This document shows positions 1 through 8,457 of a stretch of DNA of 20,365 nucleotides, piece by piece. The notes under the pieces are model-generated. The model was not told the origin of the DNA. It saw only the letters and a program-made list of their open reading frames with translations, and made no database searches. The stretch comes from CAZVYN01 sp964631125 (GTDB lineage: Bacteria > Eisenbacteria > RBG-16-71-46 > CAIMUX01): the NCBI GenBank assembly GCA_964631125.1, contig CAZVYN010000075.1:1-20365 (forward strand). The letters are read 5' to 3'. Within the stretch, counting starts at the first letter, position 1, and each line of letters opens with the position of its first letter. The position numbers and the translations under genes are program-made.

Positions 1-1349
1 CCCTTCTCCACCGCATCCCCCTCCTCCGCGAACACCAGCCCCAACGACGCGGGCAGCGGCGTCTTGCTCTCGATCGGGTCCAACCAGAACGATTCGCCGC
101 CTTGGATCGAGGCGCGGACCATGAAGCGGTCGAGTTGGGAGGGGCAGGGGATGTCGGTGTCCCAGGGGCCGGTTCTTGTTCGGATGTAGACGACGTGGGA
201 GCGGATGCCGGCGGCGCCGAGGGCGGCGGAGAGGAGGAGGGCTTTGTCGCGAGGGGCGCCGGCTCTCGCGCGGTGGACCTCGCCGACGCTGACCGGTTTG
301 AGGCCGGTCCAATCGGTGGGCAGTGCGAGCGTGCGGATCTCGTCTTGGATGTAGGCCTCGATGCGGGAGGCGCGATCGCGTAGGTCGGTGGTCTTTCCGG
401 AAACCTCGCTCACGGCGACTCCGATGCTCGCGTCGGTCATCGACGAGAGGTGAGCCCAACGCTTGCCGTAGTAGGTGCTGAGCCACGGCCAGTCCCAGGC
501 GGTCGAGAAGAAGATCGCGGGCGATTCCGCCGCGGCCGCATCGCCGGGCAGCGAGCGGCGCGCGTAGGTCGTGCTCTCGATCGGTAGCTGCGTGCGCTCG
601 AGATGCCCGGTGATCCACGCGAACATCTTTTTCTCACCGCGCGGTCGAACTTCGGCGAAGAAGCGCTCCGGTCTGCGCTCCGCCGTCTTGACCAAGAGCG
701 CGGTCGGGACGGTCAGGGTGAACTGACTCTCGATGGTCGGTTCGGGCGCGGCGAAGAGGTACTCGGCGAACCGCACGTTCTGTTCACCGGGCGGGATCGC
801 GTCGTGGCGCGTCCACTTGACCTCGACGACATCGCCGGACTGGAGCGGTGGGAAGTGCAGGACGATCTCGCGGAAAGTGAGATACGGTTTCACGCCTTCG
901 GCGGCCGCCCACGGCCGGTCTTCGCCTTCTTCCGGCGTGAGATCTCTGAAGTCGTCGATCGAATGCCAGACCCGAGCGCGCTCCACGCGGATCGACTGGT
1001 GCTCTCCCCAATAGGGGATCGAGTAGGACGAGAAGTTCTCGGCGCCCCAGGACGGCTCGAAGACGCGGGCCAGGTGGTGGTCATCGATCACGCCGACGCC
1101 GACGCCGTCGATCTCGACGCGGCGCTGCCGGGCCATCCAGACCCCGCCGACTCCCGGAAATGAATCGGGCAGGACTTCGTTGAGCACGATGGCGCGCACT
1201 TCCGAGTCGATGAACGCGCGCGCCGATCGCGGCGTCGCTGTTTCGAGGGCTAGGCTCAGAGCGAGGAGCACGAGGGGAAGGAGCGTCGAAGCGAACGCCG
1301 ATCGTCTCTTGGAATCGATTCGCTTCTCGGAAACCCTGCTCTCCGACAC
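1..1349 (-). CDS. Secreted DUF3857/transglutaminase-fold protein, catalytic Cys and His apparently lost (partial, C-terminus off window)
   Basis: The reading frame stays open from a GTG at 1349 to the left edge (449 codons visible). AGAGGGAG lies 5 nt before the GTG. A basic N-terminus and a hydrophobic stretch ending in a signal-peptidase-like ARA (about residue 45) suggest export. Residues about 50-310 resemble the DUF3857 beta-sandwich that usually precedes a bacterial transglutaminase-like domain. The domain itself follows at about 320-430: an Arg-Ala-Gly-Ala-Pro-Arg-Asp-Lys-Ala-Leu-Leu-Leu stretch sits where the family has Gly-Asp-Cys-Arg-Asp-Lys. Cys is therefore replaced by Pro366 (codon 252-254). 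The usual His is Arg408 (126-128), while the Asp of WLDP is kept (Asp424). By inference it is a non-catalytic, perhaps binding, member. It starts 48 nt after the upstream transglutaminase gene and is probably co-transcribed with it. The fold call rests on motif reading; a protease-like ancestor is the only alternative I see. Confidence 0.8.
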   Translation of the reverse strand, partial: MSESRVSEKRIDSKRRSAFASTLLPLVLLALSLALETATPRSARAFIDSEVRAIVLNEVLPDSFPGVGGVWMARQRRVEIDGVGVGVIDDHHLARVFEPSWGAENFSSYSIPYWGEHQSIRVERARVWHSIDDFRDLTPEEGEDRPWAAAEGVKPYLTFREIVLHFPPLQSGDVVEVKWTRHDAIPPGEQNVRFAEYLFAAPEPTIESQFTLTVPTALLVKTAERRPERFFAEVRPRGEKKMFAWITGHLERTQLPIESTTYARRSLPGDAAAAESPAIFFSTAWDWPWLSTYYGKRWAHLSSMTDASIGVAVSEVSGKTTDLRDRASRIEAYIQDEIRTLALPTDWTGLKPVSVGEVHRARAGAPRDKALLLSAALGAAGIRSHVVYIRTRTGPWDTDIPCPSQLDRFMVRASIQGGESFWLDPIESKTPLPASLGLVFAEEGDAVEK

Positions 1350-1397
1350 TTGTGCTCCCTCTTCGATACGTTTCGGCTGGCGCGGTCGAGTCGTGGA

Positions 1398-2858
1398 CTA
1401 CGGTGACTCGATGGTCTCCCGGCGCATGACGTGGGCGCGGAGCGTACCGAGGAACGGCGCGAGCGCATAGCCGAGGTCAGGGGCGCCGTCGCCGGTCAGA
1501 CAGGAGGTCGCGATCGGCAGATAGCGCGCGTCCACCGAGTCCCCCAGATCGAGCGCAGCGTCGAACGCCCGCCAGCCGCCTTGGATCCACGCTTCGGTCC
1601 AGAGATGCCAGACCAGCGCGTCGCCCTGCGGGACGAATCCGGCGACGACCCGCGCGGGGATCCCATCGGCGCGGAAGAGGGCGGCCAGGAGCACGGCGTG
1701 TTCGGTGCAGTCGCCGCGCCGCGCGCGCCAGGTCTCCGCGGCCGAGGCAAAGACCACCGAGAGATCCTTCGCCGCGATGTGCGACGCGACCAGCGTCTCC
1801 AGGGCGGCGGCGATGGCGAACGGCGCGGACTGTTCGGCGTGGACCCGGGCGGCGGCCGCGCGGATGGCCGGGTCGTCCGACTCGATCCATCGACTCGACT
1901 TTCGGCACTCCTCGGTCGGAGCGGGCGAGGGGCGACCGGAGTCGGCTACGTCGATCGAGATCTCCAGTCCTTCCGCCGTTTCGCTGCAGACGACGCCATC
2001 CACCGAGTCGAACGCTCGCAGCGGCGCGCCGTCGACTCTCTGCAAGAGATAGGTCACATGACGGAGGCGACCAGACTCGACCCACGGCGCCGTCAGGTCC
2101 ACGCGCACCGATCCGAAGAGGTCAGGGACGCTCGCACTCGACGCGCAGGGATCGCCGGACTCGAGCCTCTCTTCCAGCCCCCAGGCCGGAACCGCCGAGC
2201 GAAGTCGGCGTCCGGTCTCGTCGCGCCACTCCAGGCTGGTCAGGCCCGGCGCAGCGCTCGTGCTCATGCGCCAGGCGGACGCGGGTCGGCTCTCGGGCGC
2301 CAACAACGTCTCGCCGTCACAGACCCCGGTTGCTCGGAGGATGCGGATCGCGTCGGAGTCGAACTCACTCCACTCGAGCTCGGCCGGGACGGGCCTCGCG
2401 AAGAGACGTCGCTCGTCGCCCAACAGCACGAGATCGGTCGGACGGGCCAGCGCTCCACGCGCGCGCGCATCTCCCGTCACCGCGCTCCACCGCAGCGAAT
2501 CGAGATCGCAGATGCAGATGACTTCCGTGGGTGCGCTCCCGCTGCTGGACGCTACGCTCCAGAGTGTGTCGGCCTCTCCATCTCGTCCCCGCCTCCGCTC
2601 CAGGCGATTCGAGATCTCAGAGACCGCGCCGTCGCGCCCGATGCGCAGCCGCGTCTCCCGCCAGGCTCTGAGGATTTCGCCTTGCTCGTTCCGTTCTTCG
2701 CCTTCGAGGGAACAACCCGCTTGACCTCCCGCCAAGGTGATCCGATAAGCGTCGGAGAAGCTCTCGGTCTTGACGGAGCGCGACTCGTCCGCCGCGCAAA
2801 CCGCGTCGAAGAGGAACAGCCCGAGGGCGAGTGAGACGGGAAGGAGTCGACGGCGCAC
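1398..2858 (-). CDS. Exported transglutaminase-like superfamily protein with intact Cys-His-Asp triad
   Basis: A 486-residue protein if read from GTG 2858. That start places a clean signal peptide at residues 1-23 (VRRR, then a Leu/Phe-rich core, then VCAA). The frame continues upstream to an ATG at 2969, but that adds 37 residues before the signal peptide and would run across the divergent promoter at 2910-2938, so the GTG is preferred; neither start has a good Shine-Dalgarno site. Residues about 30-330 look like beta-rich extracytoplasmic sequence that I do not recognise. The transglutaminase core is at about 350-440: Gly-Asp-Cys-Thr-Glu-His (Cys384), Trp-His-Leu-Trp-Thr-Glu-Ala-Trp (His418) and Arg-Ala-Phe-Asp (Asp433). 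This is the papain-like triad used by bacterial transglutaminase/cysteine-protease relatives. The substrate is unknown. It lies upstream of, and is probably in one transcript with, the degenerate paralogous-fold gene at 1-1349. Confidence 0.85.
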   Translation of the reverse strand: MRRRLLPVSLALGLFLFDAVCAADESRSVKTESFSDAYRITLAGGQAGCSLEGEERNEQGEILRAWRETRLRIGRDGAVSEISNRLERRRGRDGEADTLWSVASSSGSAPTEVICICDLDSLRWSAVTGDARARGALARPTDLVLLGDERRLFARPVPAELEWSEFDSDAIRILRATGVCDGETLLAPESRPASAWRMSTSAAPGLTSLEWRDETGRRLRSAVPAWGLEERLESGDPCASSASVPDLFGSVRVDLTAPWVESGRLRHVTYLLQRVDGAPLRAFDSVDGVVCSETAEGLEISIDVADSGRPSPAPTEECRKSSRWIESDDPAIRAAAARVHAEQSAPFAIAAALETLVASHIAAKDLSVVFASAAETWRARRGDCTEHAVLLAALFRADGIPARVVAGFVPQGDALVWHLWTEAWIQGGWRAFDAALDLGDSVDARYLPIATSCLTGDGAPDLGYALAPFLGTLRAHVMRRETIESP

Positions 2859-2909
2859 GGGCGCGAGTGTATCGAGTGGGAGCACCGATCTGAGAAGGGG
2901 AACTTTCTC

Positions 2910-2938
2910 TTGACACCCTCGAAGCCCCTCCCTTAAAT
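2910..2938 (+). promoter_or_regulatory. Sigma-70-type promoter for the acidic protein gene
   Basis: A perfect -35 box TTGACA (2910-2915) is separated by exactly 17 nt from TTAAAT (2933-2938), which matches the -10 consensus at four of six positions. Transcription would start near 2945, giving a leader of roughly 97 nt before the ATG at 3043. The site lies in the divergent gap between the minus-strand transglutaminase gene and the plus-strand acidic gene. It is assigned by sequence only. Confidence 0.65.
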
Positions 2939-3042
2939 CCCGCCCGTGCTTGCCAAAAAGTAGCTCCATCTCGGGTTCTGACGCGCCCGAACCAACGTTG
3001 CTCGGCGTCCGCCGATCGTCCGCACTCTCGAGGAGGACCCCG

Positions 3043-3300
3043 ATGTTCGATGAGATGTGTTCCGAAGAGTTCGACCCGACCGTCTCGCTCGGTTTCGGCC
3101 CGGATCTCGATTCCGTGACCGGCCGTCGGCGCGATGACGAAGACAGCGACTTCGAAGATGCCGACGACGACTCGGAAGAAGAAGACGAGGATTGGGAGGA
3201 AGAGGACGACGACGAAGACGAGGACGACGACGACTGGGACGACGACGATGACGACGACGAAGACGAAGATTGGGACGGCGACGAGGACGCGGACGAGTAG
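3043..3300 (+). CDS. Small, extremely acidic hypothetical protein (85 aa)
   Basis: Starts at ATG 3043, 6 nt after a strong AGGAGG (3031-3036). Residues 1-27 are an ordinary, mildly acidic segment (MFDEMCSEEFDP..., with a Gly/Phe-containing stretch). An Arg triplet at 28-30 follows. Residues 31-85 are then almost entirely Asp and Glu (46 of 55), interrupted by Trp at 51, 65 and 77, each in an Asp/Glu-Asp-Trp context. There is no signal peptide, membrane segment or Cys cluster. I recognise no family; acidic low-complexity tails in bacteria occur on chaperone-like, cation-binding and DNA-mimic proteins, but no such function can be claimed. The dedicated promoter, the strong ribosome site and an unbroken frame through a slippage-prone GAC/GAA tract support a real gene. 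It is followed by a long hairpin and then the PP2C gene. Confidence 0.75.
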   Translation: MFDEMCSEEFDPTVSLGFGPDLDSVTGRRRDDEDSDFEDADDDSEEEDEDWEEEDDDEDEDDDDWDDDDDDDEDEDWDGDEDADE

Positions 3301-3327
3301 CGTCTAGACGGTCCCAGGTCCTCCCAC

Positions 3328-3375
3328 GAGGCCCGGCCCCTCCCGCGAGCGATAACGCGGCAGAGGTCGGGCCTC
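3328..3375 (+). repeat. Long interrupted hairpin between the acidic gene and the PP2C gene
   Basis: Three stacked helices can be drawn. GAGGCCCG (3328-3335) pairs with CGGGCCTC (3368-3375), CCTC (3339-3342) with GAGG (3363-3366), and CCGCG (3343-3347) with CGCGG (3356-3360). The terminal loop is 8 nt (AGCGATAA). That is 17 base pairs with one internal loop and one 2-nt bulge. No U-run follows, so it is not a standard intrinsic terminator. It could stabilise the 3' end of the acidic mRNA, attenuate read-through into the phosphatase gene, or be part of a small RNA. Confidence 0.5.
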
Positions 3376-3461
3376 CGCGCATCTCGGCTGGACGCTCGCC
3401 GATCCAGCGACGTACTTTAGGTCGGGCCGGTTGGTCGCGGGTAGAGGCGAAGGAGGTGTGG

Positions 3462-4274
3462 GTGCGGCTCGAGGCGTGGGGTGGATCCGAGATTGGACAC
3501 GTCCGAACGCGAAACGAGGACTCGTTCGCGTTGCGGCCCGAGTCCGTCGTCTCCGACCGAGAGATGGGGCAGGCGCTCTTCGCCGTCGCCGACGGCATGG
3601 GGGGCCATCCCGGCGGAGACGTCGCGTCGTCCGTGGCCGTGGCGGCGGTGCTCGAAACGGAACGCAACTCGGCTGAGCCCGAGCGAGAGTGGCTGGCTCG
3701 GATGCACGACGCCGCGCAAGCGGCCATCGAGCTCCGCGCTCGACAGGATCCGCGTCTCAGCCAGATGGGCACCACGCTGACCGTCGCCCTCGTCTCCGAG
3801 GGGCTCTGCTGGATCAACCACGTCGGAGACACGCGCCTCTACTGGGTGCGCGGGTCGCGAATCGCGGGCGTGACGCGAGATCACACTGTGGCGCAGGAGA
3901 TGGTCGACGCCGGACGGCTGGCCGCTTCCGCCTCCGACGGCCATCCGATGGGCAACGTCCTGACGCGGTGCCTTGGCGTCTGTCCCGATCAGCGCGCCGA
4001 TCGACCCGAGCGACCCCTCGCGCTCCAACCGGGCGACTGCCTCATCCTCGCGACCGACGGCTTGATCAAGACCATGGCCCCGGACGCGCTTCCCGGGATG
4101 CTGGCGTCAAGTTCGGTCGAGGCCGCCGGCCGCGCCATGCTCTCCGCCGCGCTGGCCAACGGCGCCCCGGACAATGTCACTGTGGTGCTGGTCCGCGTGA
4201 TCGAGGCGCCTTCCGCATCCGCGACCGGAGGCGAGACCTTCGAAGAGGTGGCCGCGGCGGTAACCTCCCAATAG
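3462..4274 (+). CDS. PP2C-family (PPM) serine/threonine protein phosphatase
   Basis: A 270-residue cytosolic phosphatase that removes phosphate from Ser/Thr residues using two metal ions; such enzymes usually oppose Hanks-type kinases. All core PPM motifs are present in order: Arg-Thr-Arg-Asn-Glu-Asp (residues 15-20), Ala-Asp-Gly-Met-Gly-Gly (43-48, metal-binding Asp44), GTT, His-Val-Gly-Asp-Thr-Arg, a T-R-D-H-T segment, Ala-Thr-Asp-Gly (Asp199) and Pro-Asp-Asn-Val-Thr (Asp237). Length and order are those of stand-alone bacterial enzymes such as PrpC/Stp. GTG 3462 is chosen because AGGAGG (3451-3456) is 5 nt upstream. The frame is open further upstream, but that part crosses the hairpin and has no family sequence. 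No Ser/Thr kinase lies in this window. The gene ends 7 nt from the convergent SpoU gene. Confidence 0.93.
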   Translation: MRLEAWGGSEIGHVRTRNEDSFALRPESVVSDREMGQALFAVADGMGGHPGGDVASSVAVAAVLETERNSAEPEREWLARMHDAAQAAIELRARQDPRLSQMGTTLTVALVSEGLCWINHVGDTRLYWVRGSRIAGVTRDHTVAQEMVDAGRLAASASDGHPMGNVLTRCLGVCPDQRADRPERPLALQPGDCLILATDGLIKTMAPDALPGMLASSSVEAAGRAMLSAALANGAPDNVTVVLVRVIEAPSASATGGETFEEVAAAVTSQ

Positions 4275-4281
4275 CGACGAC

Positions 4282-4815
<534 letters not shown>

Positions 4816-4822
4816 GCGCCCG

Positions 4823-5932
4823 CTACAGCGACGCGCGCAGCGCCGCCACCACCTGGTCGACCTGCGCTTCGGTGATCTCCGGATAGAGCGGCAACGAGAG
4901 CACTTCGTCCGCCGCCTTCTCGGTCGCCGGGAAATCCCCGCGCGCATGCCCCAGGTACCGGTAAGCGGGCTGCAGGTGAAGCGGCACGGGGTAGTGCACC
5001 CCCGCATCGATACCGCGCTCGCGCAACGAGGTGAGCACCCGATCCCGCTCCGCCACTCGGATCGCGTAGATGTGGAAGACATGCTCCGCCCACGGCGCGG
5101 TCTTCGGCGTGACGACTCCGGCCACTCCGCGCAACCGCTCGTCGTACCAACCGGCCGCGCGCCGTCGCTCCTGATTCCACTGCGCCAGATGCGGCAGCTT
5201 CACCCGCAGGATGGCCGCCTGCATCGTGTCGAGTCGGTAGTTGTATCCCTCGACGTCGTGCAGATACTTCTCCGCGCGTCCGTGGTTGGCCAGCTTGCGC
5301 ATCAGGTCGGCCTCGGCCACGTTCTCGGCCGTGACGAAGCCGGCGTCGCCGTACGCCCCGAGGTTCTTCCCTGGATAGAAACTGAAGGTGGCCAGCGGGG
5401 CGAGCGCTCCGCAGAGCCGTCCCTTGTAGCGCGCCCCGTGCGCCTGCGCCGCGTCCTCGACCACGCGAAGCCCACGACGCCGCGCGATCTCGGTGATCGG
5501 ATCCATGTCGACCGGGTGGCCGTAGAGATCGACCGGCAAGAGCACCTTCGTCTGCGGCGTCAGCGCCGACTCGATCTGCGCCGGATCCATCGTGAAGGTC
5601 TCCGGGTCGATGTCGACGAATCGCACCCGCGCCCCCATCGGCTTCACCACTTCGGAGGTCGCGATGAAGGTGTGCGAGACGGTCAGTACTTCATCACCCG
5701 GTCCGACGCCCGCGGCGATCAGCGCCAAGTGCAACGCCGAAGTGCCCGAAGAACAGCCGACGCCGTACTTCGCGCCGCAGAAGGCCGCGAACTCCTTCTC
5801 CAGGGCGCCCACCGCCGGCCCGCCGATGAACGCGGTGGTGCGGATGACCTCGGCCATCGCCGCTTCGATCTCGGGCGCGATGCGCGCGTACTGGGCTTTC
5901 AAGTCGACGAGCGGAATCTGCATCGATGCCAT
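4823..5932 (-). CDS. DegT/DnrJ/EryC1/StrS-family PLP-dependent sugar aminotransferase
   Basis: A 369-residue aminotransferase that converts a keto-sugar nucleotide to an amino-sugar nucleotide, normally with glutamate as donor. It opens with the family hallmark Ile-Pro-Leu-Val-Asp-Leu-Lys-Ala-Gln-Tyr. It then has Phe-Ile-Gly-Gly-Pro, Cys-Ser-Ser-Gly-Thr-Ser-Ala-Leu (cofactor phosphate binding), Val-Glu-Asp-Ala-Ala-Gln-Ala-His-Gly and Phe-Ser-Phe-Tyr-Pro-Gly-Lys-Asn-Leu-Gly, in which Lys189 is the expected Schiff-base lysine. Length is typical. ATG 5932 has AAGGAAG about 8 nt upstream; a second ATG three codons on is possible. It starts 15 nt after the Gfo/Idh dehydrogenase gene. That pairing mirrors WbpB/WbpE and WlbA/WlbC, which make 3-amino-3-deoxy uronic acid sugar nucleotides; the same product here is inference. 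Confidence 0.93.
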   Translation of the reverse strand: MASMQIPLVDLKAQYARIAPEIEAAMAEVIRTTAFIGGPAVGALEKEFAAFCGAKYGVGCSSGTSALHLALIAAGVGPGDEVLTVSHTFIATSEVVKPMGARVRFVDIDPETFTMDPAQIESALTPQTKVLLPVDLYGHPVDMDPITEIARRRGLRVVEDAAQAHGARYKGRLCGALAPLATFSFYPGKNLGAYGDAGFVTAENVAEADLMRKLANHGRAEKYLHDVEGYNYRLDTMQAAILRVKLPHLAQWNQERRRAAGWYDERLRGVAGVVTPKTAPWAEHVFHIYAIRVAERDRVLTSLRERGIDAGVHYPVPLHLQPAYRYLGHARGDFPATEKAADEVLSLPLYPEITEAQVDQVVAALRASL

Positions 5933-5947
5933 GCGGGTGCTTCCTTC

Positions 5948-7018
5948 TCAGGCCGGTGGGACGCCGAGCCGACAGAGGCGCGGCTCGAAACGGAGATGAA
6001 CTTCGGCGCCGGTCTCGATCGACTCGTAGATGGCCGAGATGACCTCTAGCGAACGGCGACCTTCGAAGCCGTCGATGAGCGCCCGTTCGCGCGAGCGGAG
6101 AGTTTCGACGACGTTGAGATAGAACTCACGGTGGCTGTAGCCGAAGACGTCAGGATTGCGGCCGAAGGTCTCGACCGCGCGCTCGTCCTCCGGAGTGGGT
6201 TCGAGGAAGCGCCAGGTCTCCAGCGCGTCGGCCGAGAAGCCGCCGATCTCGATCGTGCCGCGCTCGCCGTAGAGATTCAGGCTCCCTTCGCGATCCTTCG
6301 GCTGCACGCAGGTGGTGGCCTCGACCACTCCGAGCCCGCCTCCGCGGAACTTCAGCAGCACGACGCCCAGGTCCTCGACTTCGATCTTGTGTCCCACGGT
6401 GCGGCTGCGCGCGAAGACCGATTCGACTTCGCCCATCATCCAGAGCAGCAGATCGATGTGGTGGCTCGCCTGGTTGGTCAGGACGCCGCCGTCCATCTCC
6501 CAGGTCCCGCGCCACGGCTCCTCATCGTAGTACTTCTGGGTGCGATTCCAGAGCACGCGCGCATCGCCGAGGAAGATCTTGCCCATCCGTCCCGACTGGA
6601 TTGCCTCGCGCGCCTTGCGCACGGCCAGATTGCATCGGTTCTGTTTGACGACGAAGAGCTTCACGCCGGCCAGGTCGCAGATCTCGATCAGGCGGTCGGC
6701 CTCATCCAGCCGCAGCGCCATCGGCTTCTCCACCACGACATGCTTGCCCGCCTCGGCCAACGCGATGCCGTGCCGCGCGTGCCAGCCGCTCGGGGTGCAG
6801 ACCACGCCGACTTCGACCTCCGCGTCGAGACCGACCGCGTCGACACCTTCCAGCACGCGACATCCGGGGATCTCATTCGCCAAAGCCCGCGCGCGCTCCG
6901 GGTCGAGATCACAAACGGCGGCGACGCGGAGAGAGGGGATGCTCTGCAGCACGCGGGCATGTTTGCTGGCGATCTTGCCGCACCCGATGAGTGCGACTGG
7001 GATCGGCGACTCGGACAC
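5948..7018 (-). CDS. Gfo/Idh/MocA-family sugar-nucleotide dehydrogenase, WlbA/WbpB-like
   Basis: A 356-residue NAD(P)-dependent oxidoreductase. The N-terminal Rossmann motif is Val-Ala-Leu-Ile-Gly-Cys-Gly-Lys-Ile-Ala (residues 8-17). Val-Glu-Lys-Pro-Met-Ala carries Lys98, the usual catalytic-site lysine. Val-Lys-Gln-Asn-Arg and Thr-Asn-Gln-Ala-Ser-His-His-Ile-Asp (near residue 185) are the segments I associate with the WlbA/WbpB branch, which oxidises UDP-GlcNAc uronic acid at C3 before transamination. GTG 7018 is chosen over ATG 7057 because GGAGAGGAGG ends 4 nt before it. The adjacent DegT aminotransferase would use its 3-keto product. Family is certain; the exact substrate is inferred from motifs and context. 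Confidence 0.9.
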   Translation of the reverse strand: MSESPIPVALIGCGKIASKHARVLQSIPSLRVAAVCDLDPERARALANEIPGCRVLEGVDAVGLDAEVEVGVVCTPSGWHARHGIALAEAGKHVVVEKPMALRLDEADRLIEICDLAGVKLFVVKQNRCNLAVRKAREAIQSGRMGKIFLGDARVLWNRTQKYYDEEPWRGTWEMDGGVLTNQASHHIDLLLWMMGEVESVFARSRTVGHKIEVEDLGVVLLKFRGGGLGVVEATTCVQPKDREGSLNLYGERGTIEIGGFSADALETWRFLEPTPEDERAVETFGRNPDVFGYSHREFYLNVVETLRSRERALIDGFEGRRSLEVISAIYESIETGAEVHLRFEPRLCRLGVPPA

Positions 7019-7080
7019 GCGGCCTCCTCTCCGGTGATGGACGCGGGATGCTACCACGAGGCCAGCGACGCGCCGCCTCG

Positions 7081-8457
7081 CTACGCCGACCCTCCGACCG
7101 AACGAAAGATCTCCGCCACTCGGCGCGTCAGTTCCGGCCGCGAGTAGGCGAGGATGGCGCTTGGCGCCGCGGGAGGAAACGCCGGCTGCCCCGCGCGCAC
7201 CGAGGCGTGCGCCTCCCGCAGGACCTCCAGCAGGGTGTCGGTGTCGTCCGGCTGCACTACGCGCCCCGCCTTCGTGGCGCGCACGATCTCCGCCGCCTCT
7301 CCCTCCGGCGCCAGCGCGAGAATCGGCGTGCCCGATCCGAGGTACTCGAAGAGCTTGCCGGTCAGCATGCCGCGCGACTGTGGATCGTCCACGATCAACA
7401 GCAACAGGAGGTGAGCGTCGAGCAGGGACTGCACGCTCTCGCCGTGCGGGCGGTACCCCTCGATGCGCGCGATCCGGTCGAACGGCGGCCGTCGCAGCAA
7501 GCTCTCCATCTCACTGTCCAGTCGTCCGACGAATCGCAGCACGACATCGTCCGCACGCTCCGGCTCCTCTTCGATCCAACGCGTCAACGCGGTCAACAGC
7601 GCCCGCGGAATCCGCGAGGCGTGGAGGCTCCCGGTGTGCGTCAACGTCAGCACCGGCCCCTTGCGCGGAGTCTTTCCTTCGAAGTCGGCGGGATCGAATC
7701 CGTTCGGGACGACGTGGAAGCGATTCGGGTCCAGGTCCGCGTGCCGCGCGAGCAGATCGTCGCGGATCGCGCGATTCACCGTCAGCACCGCCGCGGCCTG
7801 TCGCAGGCAGTTCGCCTCGAGCCTTTCGTCCAGACGCCGCGCCCACCCAGGTCGCGTCGGATAGAACGGCGCTCTCGTCCAGGGATCGCGCAGGTCCAAG
7901 ACGAGCGGCAGTCCGACGCGACGTGCGACACGCGCCGCGATCCAGTGCGTCGTGAACGGAGGCCCCGATGCGAAGACCACGCGCGCGCGTTCTTCCCGCG
8001 CGAAACGCACGCCGGCGCGCGTCCCGGAGGCGACCCAGCCGACCCGGCCGTCCGGAATGAAGACCGCGCCGCGAACGGCGCGAAGCAGTCGAGCGACGAA
8101 TCCGCTCGGCCGCGCCGAGACCGCGTCGATGTCGAGATCCCGGCCGCGACTCTTGCGTCCGGTCAACCAGCCGTAGACCGAGTACAGCTCGAGGATCGGG
8201 GCGCGCCGCACGATCGCTTCGGCCGGGACATCCGCGCCGAGTGACGGATCGAGCACCGGAAACGCCGCGTCTTCCGGCACGGTCAGCACGAGCGGCCGGA
8301 AACCGAACTGCGGCAGATAGCGGACGAACTTGAGGACTCGTTGCACGCCCGGTCCGCCCGACGGCGGGAAGTAGTACGAGACGAGCAGGACCGGCGTCAG
8401 CCCATCCGGTTTGACCCCCGTGTTGGGCGTGGGTAGAGTGCCGCCGGCCCCGGTCAC
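7081..8457 (-). CDS. GT4-like (group 1) glycosyltransferase
   Basis: A 458-residue GT-B fold glycosyltransferase. The N-terminal domain begins with Val-Leu-Leu-Val-Ser-Tyr-Tyr-Phe-Pro-Pro-Ser-Gly-Gly-Pro-Gly-Val-Gln-Arg, the opening typical of family 4 enzymes, followed by Leu-Asp-Leu-Arg-Asp-Pro-Trp. The C-terminal donor-binding half contains Pro-Asn-Gly-Phe-Asp, Leu-Thr-His-Thr-Gly-Ser-Leu and Phe-Glu-Tyr-Leu-Gly-Ser-Gly-Thr-Pro-Ile-Leu, with Glu-Gly-Glu-Ala-Ala-Glu-Ile further on. It has no membrane segment and presumably adds a sugar to a lipid-linked or glycan acceptor on the inner face of the membrane. The GTG at 8457 overlaps the upstream methyltransferase stop as GTGA, which indicates translational coupling. 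A longer start (8592) would lie inside that upstream gene. Donor and acceptor are unknown. Confidence 0.9.
   Translation of the reverse strand: MTGAGGTLPTPNTGVKPDGLTPVLLVSYYFPPSGGPGVQRVLKFVRYLPQFGFRPLVLTVPEDAAFPVLDPSLGADVPAEAIVRRAPILELYSVYGWLTGRKSRGRDLDIDAVSARPSGFVARLLRAVRGAVFIPDGRVGWVASGTRAGVRFAREERARVVFASGPPFTTHWIAARVARRVGLPLVLDLRDPWTRAPFYPTRPGWARRLDERLEANCLRQAAAVLTVNRAIRDDLLARHADLDPNRFHVVPNGFDPADFEGKTPRKGPVLTLTHTGSLHASRIPRALLTALTRWIEEEPERADDVVLRFVGRLDSEMESLLRRPPFDRIARIEGYRPHGESVQSLLDAHLLLLLIVDDPQSRGMLTGKLFEYLGSGTPILALAPEGEAAEIVRATKAGRVVQPDDTDTLLEVLREAHASVRAGQPAFPPAAPSAILAYSRPELTRRVAEIFRSVGGSA

Noticed and set aside
1431..2834. Long plus-strand open frame (467 codons) opposite the transglutaminase gene
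   Set aside because: Arg/Gly/Asp-rich composition without motifs, fully antisense to a gene with an intact catalytic triad; long antisense frames are expected in GC-rich DNA.
2859..2969. N-terminal extension of the transglutaminase gene to ATG 2969
   Set aside because: It would put 37 residues before a good signal peptide, lacks a ribosome site and overlaps the divergent sigma-70 promoter.
2933..3832. Minus-strand Arg-rich frame opposite the acidic protein and PP2C genes
   Set aside because: Complement of the GAC/GAA tract gives Arg/Pro repeats; it spans two better-supported plus-strand genes and a promoter.
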